From Streptomyces venezuelae (lineage in GTDB: Bacteria > Actinomycetota > Actinomycetes > Streptomycetales > Streptomycetaceae): a stretch of 64,000 nt of DNA. The position numbers and the translations under genes were made by a program. The stretch lies in assembly GCF_008642355.1 (NCBI RefSeq), contig NZ_CP029193.1, forward strand, positions 5,480,001 to 5,544,000, in the 5' to 3' direction. Positions within the stretch are counted from its first letter, which is position 1. Each line of letters begins with the position of its first letter. This document shows positions 45,596 through 52,369 of the stretch, piece after piece. The notes beneath the pieces were generated by a model. That model searched no databases. It saw nothing but the letters and a program-made list of their open reading frames with translations, and was not told where the DNA came from.

Positions 45596-45615
45596 TTTCT
45601 CTAGCGCTCGTTACA
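45596..45615. repeat. Putative TetR operator, copy 1
   Basis: TTTCTCTAGCGCTCGTTACA, repeated with 4 changes at 45644-45663 in the divergent SDR/TetR gap. Downstream AACGCTA makes an inverted repeat with TAGCGctcGTT, so the site is also partly dyadic. Confidence 0.6.
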
Positions 45616-45643
45616 GAAAGAACGCTACCCCACGCCCGCCCAC

Positions 45644-45663
45644 TTTTTCTAGTGCCCGCTATA
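45644..45663. repeat. Putative TetR operator, copy 2
   Basis: TTTTTCTAGTGCCCGCTATA, a direct repeat of copy 1 (common pattern TTTyTCTAGyGCyCGyTA) 48 bp away, close to the TetR start codon. Position suggests control of both genes. Confidence 0.6.
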
Positions 45664-45674
45664 CAATTCACTCC

Positions 45675-46313
45675 ATGGCGACGAAACAGCGCGGACGCCC
45701 CCGCTCCTTCGACCGCGAGACGGCCCTGGAGCAGGCGATCCGCACGTTCTGGGAGAACGGGTACGAAGGGACGTCCGTCTCCGACCTCACCCGGGTCATG
45801 GGCATCGGCGCCCCGAGTCTCTATGCGGCCTTCGGCGACAAGCGCACCCTCTTCGACGAGGTCGTGGTGCGGTACGGGGCGACGCACGGGGCCTTCGGTG
45901 CGCGCGCCTTCGAGGAGGAGTCCACCGTGCGCGCCGCGGTGTCGCGGATGCTGCACGAGGCCGCGGCCGAGTTCACCGACCCCGGCCACCCCCGCGGCTG
46001 CCTCGTCATCACCGCGGCCACCAACTGCACGACGCCGGAGGTGGAGGAGGCCCTGCGGGAGCGCAGGAATGCGAACGTGACGGACATCGAGGCCCGCATC
46101 CGAGCGGCCGTCGCGGCAGGGGAACTGCCCGACGGCACCGACCCCGCCGCCCTCGCGCGGTACACGGCGGCGGTCTTCCAGGGGATGTCGCAACAGGCCA
46201 GGGACGGTGCCACCAGGGAGGATCTGGAGGCGGTGGCCGACTTCGCCATGACGGCATGGCCTCAGGTCCGGCCGACCGTCGGTGAAGGCCGGGCGTCGGC
46301 GTCGGCGGTGTGA
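45675..46313 (+). CDS. TetR-family regulator divergent from an SDR gene
   Basis: A 212-residue repressor of the AcrR/TetR type. The DNA-binding domain is RPRSFDRETALEQAIRTFWENG then SVSDLTRVMGIGAPSLYAAFGDKRTLF (about residues 30-57). The C-terminal domain has GCLVITAATNC, typical of the TetR_C_16 or YcdC-like branch that controls oxidoreductases or transporters. It probably represses itself and the divergent SDR gene through the repeats in the shared promoter region. Confidence 0.9.
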   Translation: MATKQRGRPRSFDRETALEQAIRTFWENGYEGTSVSDLTRVMGIGAPSLYAAFGDKRTLFDEVVVRYGATHGAFGARAFEEESTVRAAVSRMLHEAAAEFTDPGHPRGCLVITAATNCTTPEVEEALRERRNANVTDIEARIRAAVAAGELPDGTDPAALARYTAAVFQGMSQQARDGATREDLEAVADFAMTAWPQVRPTVGEGRASASAV

Positions 46314-46617
46314 GAAAGTCGGCTCCGATTGTCGGAGAAAGAGACAACGACAAACATCTGCCGACGCATAGACATAGGAGAATGGTCTAGTCCACAATGC
46401 GTGGGTAAAGCCTCCGCTCTCCCCGCACAGGAGAGTGGACCGAGGAACCGGCACTCTCTGCCCTGACCGTGTCGGGTCCTCAAGATCGGCTGTTCAGTAC
46501 CGCACATTCTGGCGGCCGATGCACCTGAAGGGCTGCGGTGCCGTGGGCGGGCTGAGGGTCCCGCCCTGGCGCCGCGGCTCGACGGGAGCCGCCGGGCGCG
46601 AAAGGTACGCTCCACAC
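46314..46617 (+). other. Non-coding stretch before the pdtaS-like gene
   Basis: About 300 bases. It contains a small inverted repeat CTCCGATTGTCGGAG (46323-46337) shortly after the TetR stop, a good DasR operator match at 46381-46396, and a GC-rich leader. An open frame through 46435-46617 joins the kinase gene but has no start supported by a ribosome-binding site. Confidence 0.6.
46381..46396 (+). promoter_or_regulatory. DasR operator (dre) candidate upstream of the pdtaS-like gene
   Basis: AATGGTCTAGTCCACA matches ACTGGTCTAGACCACT at 13 of 16 positions, including an intact TGGTCTAG core and CCAC. It is 222 bases before the kinase start, within 1.8 kb of nagB. Confidence 0.6.
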
Positions 46618-48093
46618 GTGCCCTCCATGAACGATCTCGTCCGCCAGCACACCGCTCTCGGTGACTCCGATCTCGAGTGGCTGCATCTGCTGGTCTCGGA
46701 GTGGCAGCTGCTCTCCGACCTCTCCTTCGCCGACCTGGTCCTCTGGGTCCCCACGCTCGACGGCACCCGCTATGTGTCCGTCGCGCAGATGCGGCCCAAC
46801 ACCGGCCCGACCTCCTACCAGGACGACATGGTCGGCCACCTCGTCCCGCGCGGCCGTCGGCCCCTCCTGGACGCCGCCCTGGACGAGGGGCGCATCGTGC
46901 GCGAGGGCGACCCGGAGTGGCGCGAGGAGGTACCGGTGCGCGTCGAGTCCATCCCCGTACGCAGGGAGGGGCGTGTCCTCGGTGTCATCGCCCGCAACAC
47001 CAATCTCCTGACGGTCCGCACGCCGTCCCGCCTCGAGCTGACCTACCTCCAATCGGCGTCCGACCTCGCGCAGATGATCGCGGCGGGGTCGTTCCCGTTC
47101 CCGGGGCAGCAGGTCGACATGGACGCCTCCCCGCGCGTGGGGGACGGTCTGCTGCGGCTCGACGCCGACGGCGTGGTGCAGTACGCGTCGCCGAACGCCC
47201 TCTCCGCGTACCACCGCCTCGGTTTCGCCTCCGACCTCGTCGGCCAGCACCTGGGCACGGCGACGGCTGAACTCGCCCCGTCCCGCGGCCCGGTGGACGA
47301 GGCACTCGCGAAGGTCGCGAGCGGCTGGGCGCCGCGCGAGTTCGAGATCGAGGGCGGCGACGGCGTCATCCAGCTGCGCGCGATCCCGCTCAAGCCGAAG
47401 GGCCCGCGCATCGGTTCGCTGGTCCTCCTCCGCGACGTGACCGAACTCCGCCGTCGCGAGCGGGAGTTGATCACCAAGGACGCGACCATCCGGGAGATCC
47501 ACCACCGGGTGAAGAACAACCTCCAGACGGTTGCCGCGCTGCTGCGGCTGCAGGCCCGCCGCATCGACTCCGCCAAGGGCCGCGAGGCACTCGAGGAGGC
47601 CGTGCGCCGCGTGGGTTCCATCGCCATCGTCCACGAGACGCTCTCCCAGAATCTCGACGAGCGCGTGGAGTTCGACGAGATCGCCGACCGGGTGCTCGCG
47701 ATGGTCGCCGAGATCTCACCCGGCAAGGTCACGGGCCGGCGCTCGGGACGCTTCGGGATCCTCGACGCGGAGGTCGCGACGCCGCTGTCGATGGTGCTCA
47801 CGGAGATCCTGCAGAACGCGCTGGAGCACGGTTTCCGCGAGGGGGACACCGGCACGGTGGAGGTGTCGGCGGTCCGCGGCGGCACCACCAAGGACGCGCG
47901 GCTGCTGATCACCGTCCACGACGACGGGGTCGGTCTCCCCGAGGACTTCGACCCGCACCGCTCCGGGAACCTCGGTCTGCAGATCGTCCGCACCCTGGTC
48001 GAGGGGGAGCTGGGCGGCACCTTCGACATGGTCCGGGCGCCTGAGCGCGGCACGCAGGTGCTCCTGGACATCCCGGTCCGCGCCGACAAGTAG
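46618..48093 (+). CDS. pdtaS: PdtaS-type sensor histidine kinase (GAF-PAS-HisKA_2-HATPase)
   Basis: A 491-residue cytosolic histidine kinase. An N-terminal GAF-like domain (about 1-150) is followed by a PAS domain (about 165-275) and a HisKA_2 dimer domain with IREIHHRVKNNLQTVAALL; the phosphorylated histidine is His295 or His296. The ATPase domain follows (LTEILQNALEHGF, N box; DDGVGLP, G1; NLGLQIVRTLV, G2). No membrane segment is present. Domain order and the neighbour wblE match M. tuberculosis PdtaS (Rv3220c) beside whiB1, whose partner PdtaR is an ANTAR antitermination regulator. Start GTG 46618; ATG 46627 is an alternative. Confidence 0.9.
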   Translation: MPSMNDLVRQHTALGDSDLEWLHLLVSEWQLLSDLSFADLVLWVPTLDGTRYVSVAQMRPNTGPTSYQDDMVGHLVPRGRRPLLDAALDEGRIVREGDPEWREEVPVRVESIPVRREGRVLGVIARNTNLLTVRTPSRLELTYLQSASDLAQMIAAGSFPFPGQQVDMDASPRVGDGLLRLDADGVVQYASPNALSAYHRLGFASDLVGQHLGTATAELAPSRGPVDEALAKVASGWAPREFEIEGGDGVIQLRAIPLKPKGPRIGSLVLLRDVTELRRRERELITKDATIREIHHRVKNNLQTVAALLRLQARRIDSAKGREALEEAVRRVGSIAIVHETLSQNLDERVEFDEIADRVLAMVAEISPGKVTGRRSGRFGILDAEVATPLSMVLTEILQNALEHGFREGDTGTVEVSAVRGGTTKDARLLITVHDDGVGLPEDFDPHRSGNLGLQIVRTLVEGELGGTFDMVRAPERGTQVLLDIPVRADK

Positions 48094-48120
48094 CGAACAC
48101 GTGGAGGCAGCGCGCAAAGC

Positions 48121-48153
48121 AGTGAGCCCCGGACCGATGGTCCGGGGCTCACT
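48121..48153. terminator. Terminator between the pdtaS-like gene and wblE
   Basis: A perfect 15-bp stem AGTGAGCCCCGGACC / GGTCCGGGGCTCACT with loop GAT, 28 bases after the kinase stop. wblE converges from the other side, its stop at 48263. Confidence 0.9.
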
Positions 48154-48262
48154 GCTCACGTTGCGTTGCGCATCGGGGGTACTGCGCGGCTGCGGCTCGG
48201 GGGCGGGAGTTGCGTACGCGCTGTACGCGCCGCCAAGCTCAGGCTCGTGGGGGGTGTGGGCG

Positions 48263-48520
48263 TCAGGCGCTGGCCTGGCGTGCACGGTTGCGAGCGGCGC
48301 GGCGCTTCATTGCGCGGCGCTCGTCCTCGCTGAGGCCACCCCAGACGCCGGAGTCCTGGCCGGACTCGAGCGCCCACTGCAGGCACTGCTCCATGACGGG
48401 GCAGCGGCGGCAGACGGCCTTGGCTTCCTCGATCTGCAGCAGCGCAGGACCGGTGTTGCCGATGGGGAAGAAGAGCTCGGGGTCTTCCTCGCGGCAAACG
48501 GCGTTGTGACGCCAGTCCAT
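48263..48520 (-). CDS. wblE: WhiB-family iron-sulfur protein WblE (WhiB1 orthologue)
   Basis: An 85-residue [4Fe-4S] protein that binds the principal sigma factor and regulates transcription. The four cluster cysteines are Cys9, Cys37, Cys40 and Cys46 (VCRRCPVMEQC), followed by the GVWGG turn and a basic C-terminus (MKRRAARNRARQ). Length and sequence fit WblE of Streptomyces and WhiB1 of mycobacteria, which is essential and nitric-oxide sensitive. ATG at 48520 has GAGAGG 8 bases upstream. The promoter region carries a CRP-like palindrome. Confidence 0.96.
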   Translation of the reverse strand: MDWRHNAVCREEDPELFFPIGNTGPALLQIEEAKAVCRRCPVMEQCLQWALESGQDSGVWGGLSEDERRAMKRRAARNRARQASA

Positions 48521-48836
48521 GGCTGCTACCTCTCCTTGGTATTACATGCAGGTTGCTTGTGAATGTGAACGCTTTCACGAATCCCCCCGCACGGGAAGGG
48601 TCGACGCCCAGTCGCCTGGTGTGGACCTGTGGTGGAGGAGGGGTTCTGGCTCTCTGTGGGGCCGATGTTGCGGGCCGTCCCGATCGCCATGTAGAGATTC
48701 GCAAACCTCGGCGGCGGATACAACCCCTTCAGGAAAGTTTTTTTTGATTCCTCAGTGTCGGCTGGGTCACAGCCGTACTTCCATGGGGTGGACCCTGGTT
48801 TAAACGTTCGAGTGAAAGGACTTTAGGCCCTTCTAC
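48521..48836 (-). other. Non-coding control region upstream of wblE
   Basis: A 316-base region without a supported gene, distinctly AT-richer in its central and distal parts (runs of T near 48736-48745 and AAACG near 48800). It contains the CRP-like palindrome at 48565-48578 and must hold the wblE promoter; the end next to 48836 is the 3' flank of the lipid-kinase gene. Confidence 0.6.
48565..48578 (-). promoter_or_regulatory. CRP-like palindrome upstream of wblE
   Basis: GTGAACGCTTTCAC, with an upstream T giving TGTGA-N6-TCACG, close to the cAMP-receptor-protein consensus TGTGA-N6-TCACA. It lies 45-58 bases upstream of the wblE start. The mycobacterial orthologue whiB1 is a known CRP target. 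Confidence 0.5.
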
Positions 48837-49805
48837 TCACACAATCACACGCAGTGCACGGCGTACGCCTGTGAACGTCACGCTCGTCCGCAGCCCCAAG
48901 TGGTCACCGTCCATCTGAAGGGGCAGAGGAACCTTTGAATGCAAGGTGAAGTCTGTGAGGTCGTGGAGCGTGACCGCGTGCTTACCGTGTGGTCCCCGCT
49001 CGGGCGTCGACGTCAGGAGCTGGGTGCCGTAGCGGGCCACGGCCGCCGTCGAGAGCTTCTTCAGACCCAGGACGTCCAAGGCCGTGTCGAAGGAGGCGCG
49101 CGGCGACGCGTACAGAGGGCGATTGCCCAGGTAGGAGTACGGAGAGGTGTTGCAGACTATCGACATCACCAGGTCCGTCACCGGGTCCTCGCCGGGCCGC
49201 TCCAGCGTGATCATTCCGTGCCTGCGGTGGGGCTCGTCGATGAACTGGCGCAGCACCTGACGCACGTAGAGCGCGTGCGTCGAGCGGCGGCCCAGCTCGC
49301 GCTGCTGTTCGACCCTGCCCACCACGCCGCCGTCGAAGCCGAGCCCCGCGCAGAACGTGAACCAGCGCGAGGGCACCGCCTCGTCCTCCGTGCCCGGTGT
49401 GCCGCCCGCGATTCCCAGACCCACCGTGCGCTCACTGCCCTCGCGCAAGGCGTCCAGAAGGGCACCGGTGGCCTCCACGGCGTCATTGGGCAGCCCGAGG
49501 GCGCGCGCGAAGACGTTCGTGGACCCGCCGGGCACGACGGCCAGGCGGGGGAGGCGGTCCGGGTCGGGGCCGTGGTGCAGCAGACCGTTGACCACCTCGT
49601 TGACGGTGCCGTCGCCGCCGAGGGCGACGACCAGCTCGATGTCCTTGCTCTCCGCGGCCTGCCGGCCGAGGTCCCTGGCGTGCCCGCGGTACTCGGTGGT
49701 GACCGCGTCGAGCTTCATCTCGCTCGCCAGTGCGTGGACCAGCACATCACGCGTACGCGCACTGGTGGTGGTTGCCGCCGGGTTGACCACGAGAAGTGCA
49801 CGCAT
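48837..49805 (-). CDS. Diacylglycerol kinase-family lipid kinase
   Basis: A 322-residue enzyme of the DagK/BmrU/sphingosine-kinase-like family. The nucleotide loop and catalytic region are ELVVALGGDGTVNEVVNGLL and VVPGGSTNVFARALGLP, followed by the two-domain beta structure (FCAGLGFDGGVVGRVE). It probably phosphorylates diacylglycerol or a related lipid at the membrane. ATG at 49805. It is in the same direction as wblE, 316 bases upstream, and divergent from a small membrane protein gene. Confidence 0.88.
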   Translation of the reverse strand: MRALLVVNPAATTTSARTRDVLVHALASEMKLDAVTTEYRGHARDLGRQAAESKDIELVVALGGDGTVNEVVNGLLHHGPDPDRLPRLAVVPGGSTNVFARALGLPNDAVEATGALLDALREGSERTVGLGIAGGTPGTEDEAVPSRWFTFCAGLGFDGGVVGRVEQQRELGRRSTHALYVRQVLRQFIDEPHRRHGMITLERPGEDPVTDLVMSIVCNTSPYSYLGNRPLYASPRASFDTALDVLGLKKLSTAAVARYGTQLLTSTPERGPHGKHAVTLHDLTDFTLHSKVPLPLQMDGDHLGLRTSVTFTGVRRALRVIV

Positions 49806-49885
49806 GCGAAGCAGACTACCTAGCGCTCTTTACACGGCCTAGACCGAGGTGCCGGGGCCGACGCACCCGGAGCTACCCTGCAGGG

Positions 49886-50344
49886 GTGAGTAATCAGCGG
49901 AAAACCACCCCCGAAGCCCCGGAGTCGCCCGAACCGGGCCAGCGACCCGCGCGGGTGACCGCCGCCGCGGCCCTGGTCGCGCTGGAGGGCCTCGCCCTCC
50001 TCGCCGGGGGCGGCTACATGCTCGCGCTGGGCGTCACCGGATCGTCCGACGACGCGCGGCAGGCGTGGACGGGCGGCGTCACGCTGATCGTCCTCGCGCT
50101 GCTTCCGCTGCTCGCCGCGCGGGGCCTCCTGAAGCTGCGCCGGTGGAGCCGGGGTCCCGCGATCATCACGCAGATCATGGCGCTTCCTGTGGCCTGGCAG
50201 ATGCTGCAGGCCGACAGCCTGGCGATCCCGGCCGGGATCGTGCTCGCGCTCTGCGCCGTCGCCGCGCTCGTCTTCCTGATCAACCCGTCGACGACCGAGG
50301 CCCTCGGCATCCAGGGCCCCGGCGGCGTCCAGGATCAGAAGTAG
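49886..50344 (+). CDS. Four-helix integral membrane protein
   Basis: A 152-residue protein with a hydrophilic N-terminus of about 25 residues and about four transmembrane helices (VTAAAALVALEGLALLAGG; GVTLIVLALLPLLAARGLL; IITQIMALPVAWQML; IPAGIVLALCAVAALVFLI). It is conserved in Streptomyces next to sigH as far as I know; function unknown. GTG at 49886 is followed by SNQRKTTPE; AGGG lies directly before it. It converges on sigH with 36 bases between. Confidence 0.75.
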   Translation: MSNQRKTTPEAPESPEPGQRPARVTAAAALVALEGLALLAGGGYMLALGVTGSSDDARQAWTGGVTLIVLALLPLLAARGLLKLRRWSRGPAIITQIMALPVAWQMLQADSLAIPAGIVLALCAVAALVFLINPSTTEALGIQGPGGVQDQK

Positions 50345-50371
50345 CCGCTCAGGAGCACAAGCGGCGACTAC
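50340..50371. terminator. Imperfect hairpin between the membrane protein gene and sigH
   Basis: GTAGCCGCT and AGCGGCGACTAC form a stem with one bulge around a loop of about 10 bases, between convergent stops. Weak but well placed. Confidence 0.45.
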
Positions 50372-50380
50372 GTAGAGTCA

Positions 50381-51322
50381 TCACTCCTCGACGAGGAGCT
50401 TCTCCCGCAGCTGCGCCAGCGTGCGCGCCAGCAGGCGGGAGACGTGCATCTGGGAGATGCCGACCTCCTGCGCGATCTGCGACTGCGTCATGTTGCCGAA
50501 GAAGCGCAGCAGCAGGATGCGCTTCTCGCGCGGGGGCAGGTCCTCCAGGAGCGGCTTGAGGGACTCGCGGTACTCGACGCCCTCCAGAGCCTCGTCCTCG
50601 GCGCCCAGGGTGTCCGCGACGGCCGGGGACTCGTCATCCGTGTCGGGGACGTCCAGGGACAGCGTCGAGTACGCGTTCGCGGACTCAAGGCCCTCCAGGA
50701 CCTCCTCTTCGGAGATGGCCAGTTTCTCGGCCAGCTCGTGCACCGTGGGGGAGCGTCCGTGGAGCTGGGACAGCTCCGCCGTCGCCGTCGTCAGCGCCAG
50801 ACGCAGCTCCTGGAGGCGCCGCGGGACACGGACCGCCCACCCCTTGTCCCGGAAGTGCCGCTTGATCTCACCGACGACCGTCGGGGTCGCGTACGTGGAG
50901 AACTCCACGCCGCGCTCCGGGTCGAAGCGGTCCACGGACTTGATCAGGCCGATCGTCGCGACCTGGGTCAGGTCGTCCAGCGGCTCGCCGCGGTTGCGGA
51001 AGCGGCGGGCCAGGTGCTCGACGAGCGGCAGATGCATGCGGACCAGCTGGTTGCGCAGCTCCGCGTACTCCCGACTGCCGCCGTCCAGGGTGCGCAGCTC
51101 GATGAACATCGCGCGTGCGCCGCTGCGGTCCTGCGGATCGTGCCGAACGTGCTCGCTCATGTTTCCCGCCCGTCGCCCGCCGCCCCGGCCGGAGAGCTGC
51201 TCGAGCTCGTCCCTGGCGGTCGGCTCTGCCTGCTCCGACACATCGGCCACCCTCAGCGGACCCGACGGGTCCGGCTCCTCCGGGTGCGGTTTGGCCTGCT
51301 GTTCGGGGATTCCGGTGGTCAT
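50381..51322 (-). CDS. sigH: Stress-response sigma factor SigH (SigB/SigF family)
   Basis: A 313-residue sigma factor of the general-stress/development class. Region 2 contains LPLVEHLARRFRNRGEPLDDLTQVATIGLIKSVDRFDPERG (partly: DDLTQVATIGLIKSVDRFD) and FSTYATPTVVGEIKRHFRD; region 3 has GRSPTVHELAEKLAIS; region 4 has LPPREKRILLLRFFGNM then SQIAQEVGISQMHVSRLL. ATG at 51322 has AGGGAGGGGG upstream. The first 54 residues are a Pro/Glu-rich extension; a second in-frame ATG (MSEHVRHDPQ) would give a shorter form, consistent with the multiple SigH proteins in S. coelicolor. It follows its anti-sigma gene by 80 bases. Confidence 0.94.
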   Translation of the reverse strand: MTTGIPEQQAKPHPEEPDPSGPLRVADVSEQAEPTARDELEQLSGRGGGRRAGNMSEHVRHDPQDRSGARAMFIELRTLDGGSREYAELRNQLVRMHLPLVEHLARRFRNRGEPLDDLTQVATIGLIKSVDRFDPERGVEFSTYATPTVVGEIKRHFRDKGWAVRVPRRLQELRLALTTATAELSQLHGRSPTVHELAEKLAISEEEVLEGLESANAYSTLSLDVPDTDDESPAVADTLGAEDEALEGVEYRESLKPLLEDLPPREKRILLLRFFGNMTQSQIAQEVGISQMHVSRLLARTLAQLREKLLVEE

Positions 51323-51402
51323 ACGGCGCACCCCCTCCCTGCCGCCGGCGGGCCCGCCTCGTGTGCCGCGCTCTTCGTCCCGCACCGGCCCGTCCCCGTC
51401 CC

Positions 51403-51816
51403 TCACGCCGGCCCGGGTCCCGCGCCGCGCTTCTTGTAGAGACTGATCGAGACGGTGTTGTCCTCGGCGACGGTCGAGTCCACCTGGCCCGCCAGGGCCG
51501 ACAGCACCGTCCAGGCGAAGGTGTCCCGCTCCGGAGCCCGGCCGTCGGTCGTGGGCGCCGAAACCGTCACCTCCAACGAGTCGTCGACGAGCCGGAAGAC
51601 GCAGCTGAGCACCGAGCCGGGCACGGCCTGCTGGAGCAGGATCGCGCAGGCCTCGTCGACCGCGATGCGGAGGTCCTCGATCTCGTCGAGTGTGAAGTCC
51701 AAGCGCGCTGCCAGACCGGCCGTGGCCGTCCGCAGCACCGACAGGTAGGCACCCGCAGCCGGAAGGCGGACCTCCACGAAGTCCTGATTCCCGGGCTCGC
51801 CTGCGATCTGGGACAC
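51403..51816 (-). CDS. rshA: SigH anti-sigma factor (RsbW-like, PrsH/UshX)
   Basis: A 137-residue anti-sigma factor with a GHKL ATPase-like fold (HATPase_c_2). Recognisable are VEVRLPAAGAYLSVLRTATAGLA, the N-box region IEDLRIAVDEACAILLQQA and SCVFRLVDDSLEVTVSAP, ending SISLYKKRGAGPGPA. It binds SigH and is itself countered by an anti-anti-sigma protein (BldG in S. coelicolor). GTG at 51816 has GGAGGTGAGG upstream and gives exactly the known length. It is also called UshX or PrsH in the literature. It precedes sigH and is probably cotranscribed with it. Confidence 0.92.
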   Translation of the reverse strand: MSQIAGEPGNQDFVEVRLPAAGAYLSVLRTATAGLAARLDFTLDEIEDLRIAVDEACAILLQQAVPGSVLSCVFRLVDDSLEVTVSAPTTDGRAPERDTFAWTVLSALAGQVDSTVAEDNTVSISLYKKRGAGPGPA

Positions 51817-51972
51817 CCTCACCTCCAAGGTGGTACAAGCACTTTCGGGGTTCCGGGACCGCCGTCGAGCGGTGGTCCGGACTGCGTCACACGGGTAACG
51901 CCCCACGTCGTTCTGCGGTGACGCTACCGCGCTCCCCAGCTCCGTGTCCCGGGGACCCCGACTGATGCTGTC

Positions 51973-51993
51973 ACTCATAGTAAGCCTATGAGT
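51973..51993 (-). promoter_or_regulatory. Inverted repeat upstream of the anti-sigma/sigH operon
   Basis: ACTCATA and TATGAGT, perfect 7-bp arms around 7 bases, about 160 bases before the anti-sigma start. The operon has several promoters in S. coelicolor; this could be an operator for one of them. Confidence 0.4.
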
Positions 51994-52062
51994 ACGGACA
52001 GTGGCTAGGGGTTGCGCAGGCCCAATTGGAAAGAACGGGCGCCGGGTTGACGTACCCAAACG

Positions 52063-52323
52063 TCAGACGATCGAACCGTCCACGAAACACCAGCGCCAGC
52101 TCTCGCCCGGCTCGAAGGTCCTCATCACAGGGTGTGAGGTCTCCTTGAAATGCGCCGTCGCGTGCTGGAAGGGCGAGGAGTCACAGCAGCCCACGTGCCC
52201 GCACTCCAGGCACAGCCGCAACTGGACGGGATGGCTGCCGGCCGCACGGCACTCGACGCACGTCTCGCTCAGCGGGGCGGGCTCGGGGTGCGGCAGCGCT
52301 GCGACGTGCGGGCACTCGTTCAT
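52063..52323 (-). CDS. UBP-type zinc finger protein
   Basis: An 86-residue protein consisting of one ZnF-UBP domain. Metal ligands are visible in CPHV, ETCVECRAAG, LCLECGHVGCCDSS and the histidines of QHATAHFKETSHPV. In eukaryotes this finger binds the free C-terminus of ubiquitin; in bacteria its partner is unknown. ATG at 52323. It is divergent from the antiporter gene with 46 bases between, and they may share a promoter region. Confidence 0.9.
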   Translation of the reverse strand: MNECPHVAALPHPEPAPLSETCVECRAAGSHPVQLRLCLECGHVGCCDSSPFQHATAHFKETSHPVMRTFEPGESWRWCFVDGSIV

Positions 52324-52369
52324 GATTGCCAGGTTACGACGGGAACACGGAGGGCGGAGGAGTCTGCGG

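Noticed and set aside
49828..49850. GGCCTAGACCG upstream of the lipid-kinase gene as a DasR site
   Set aside because: Only about 9 of 16 consensus positions match and both outer arms are wrong.
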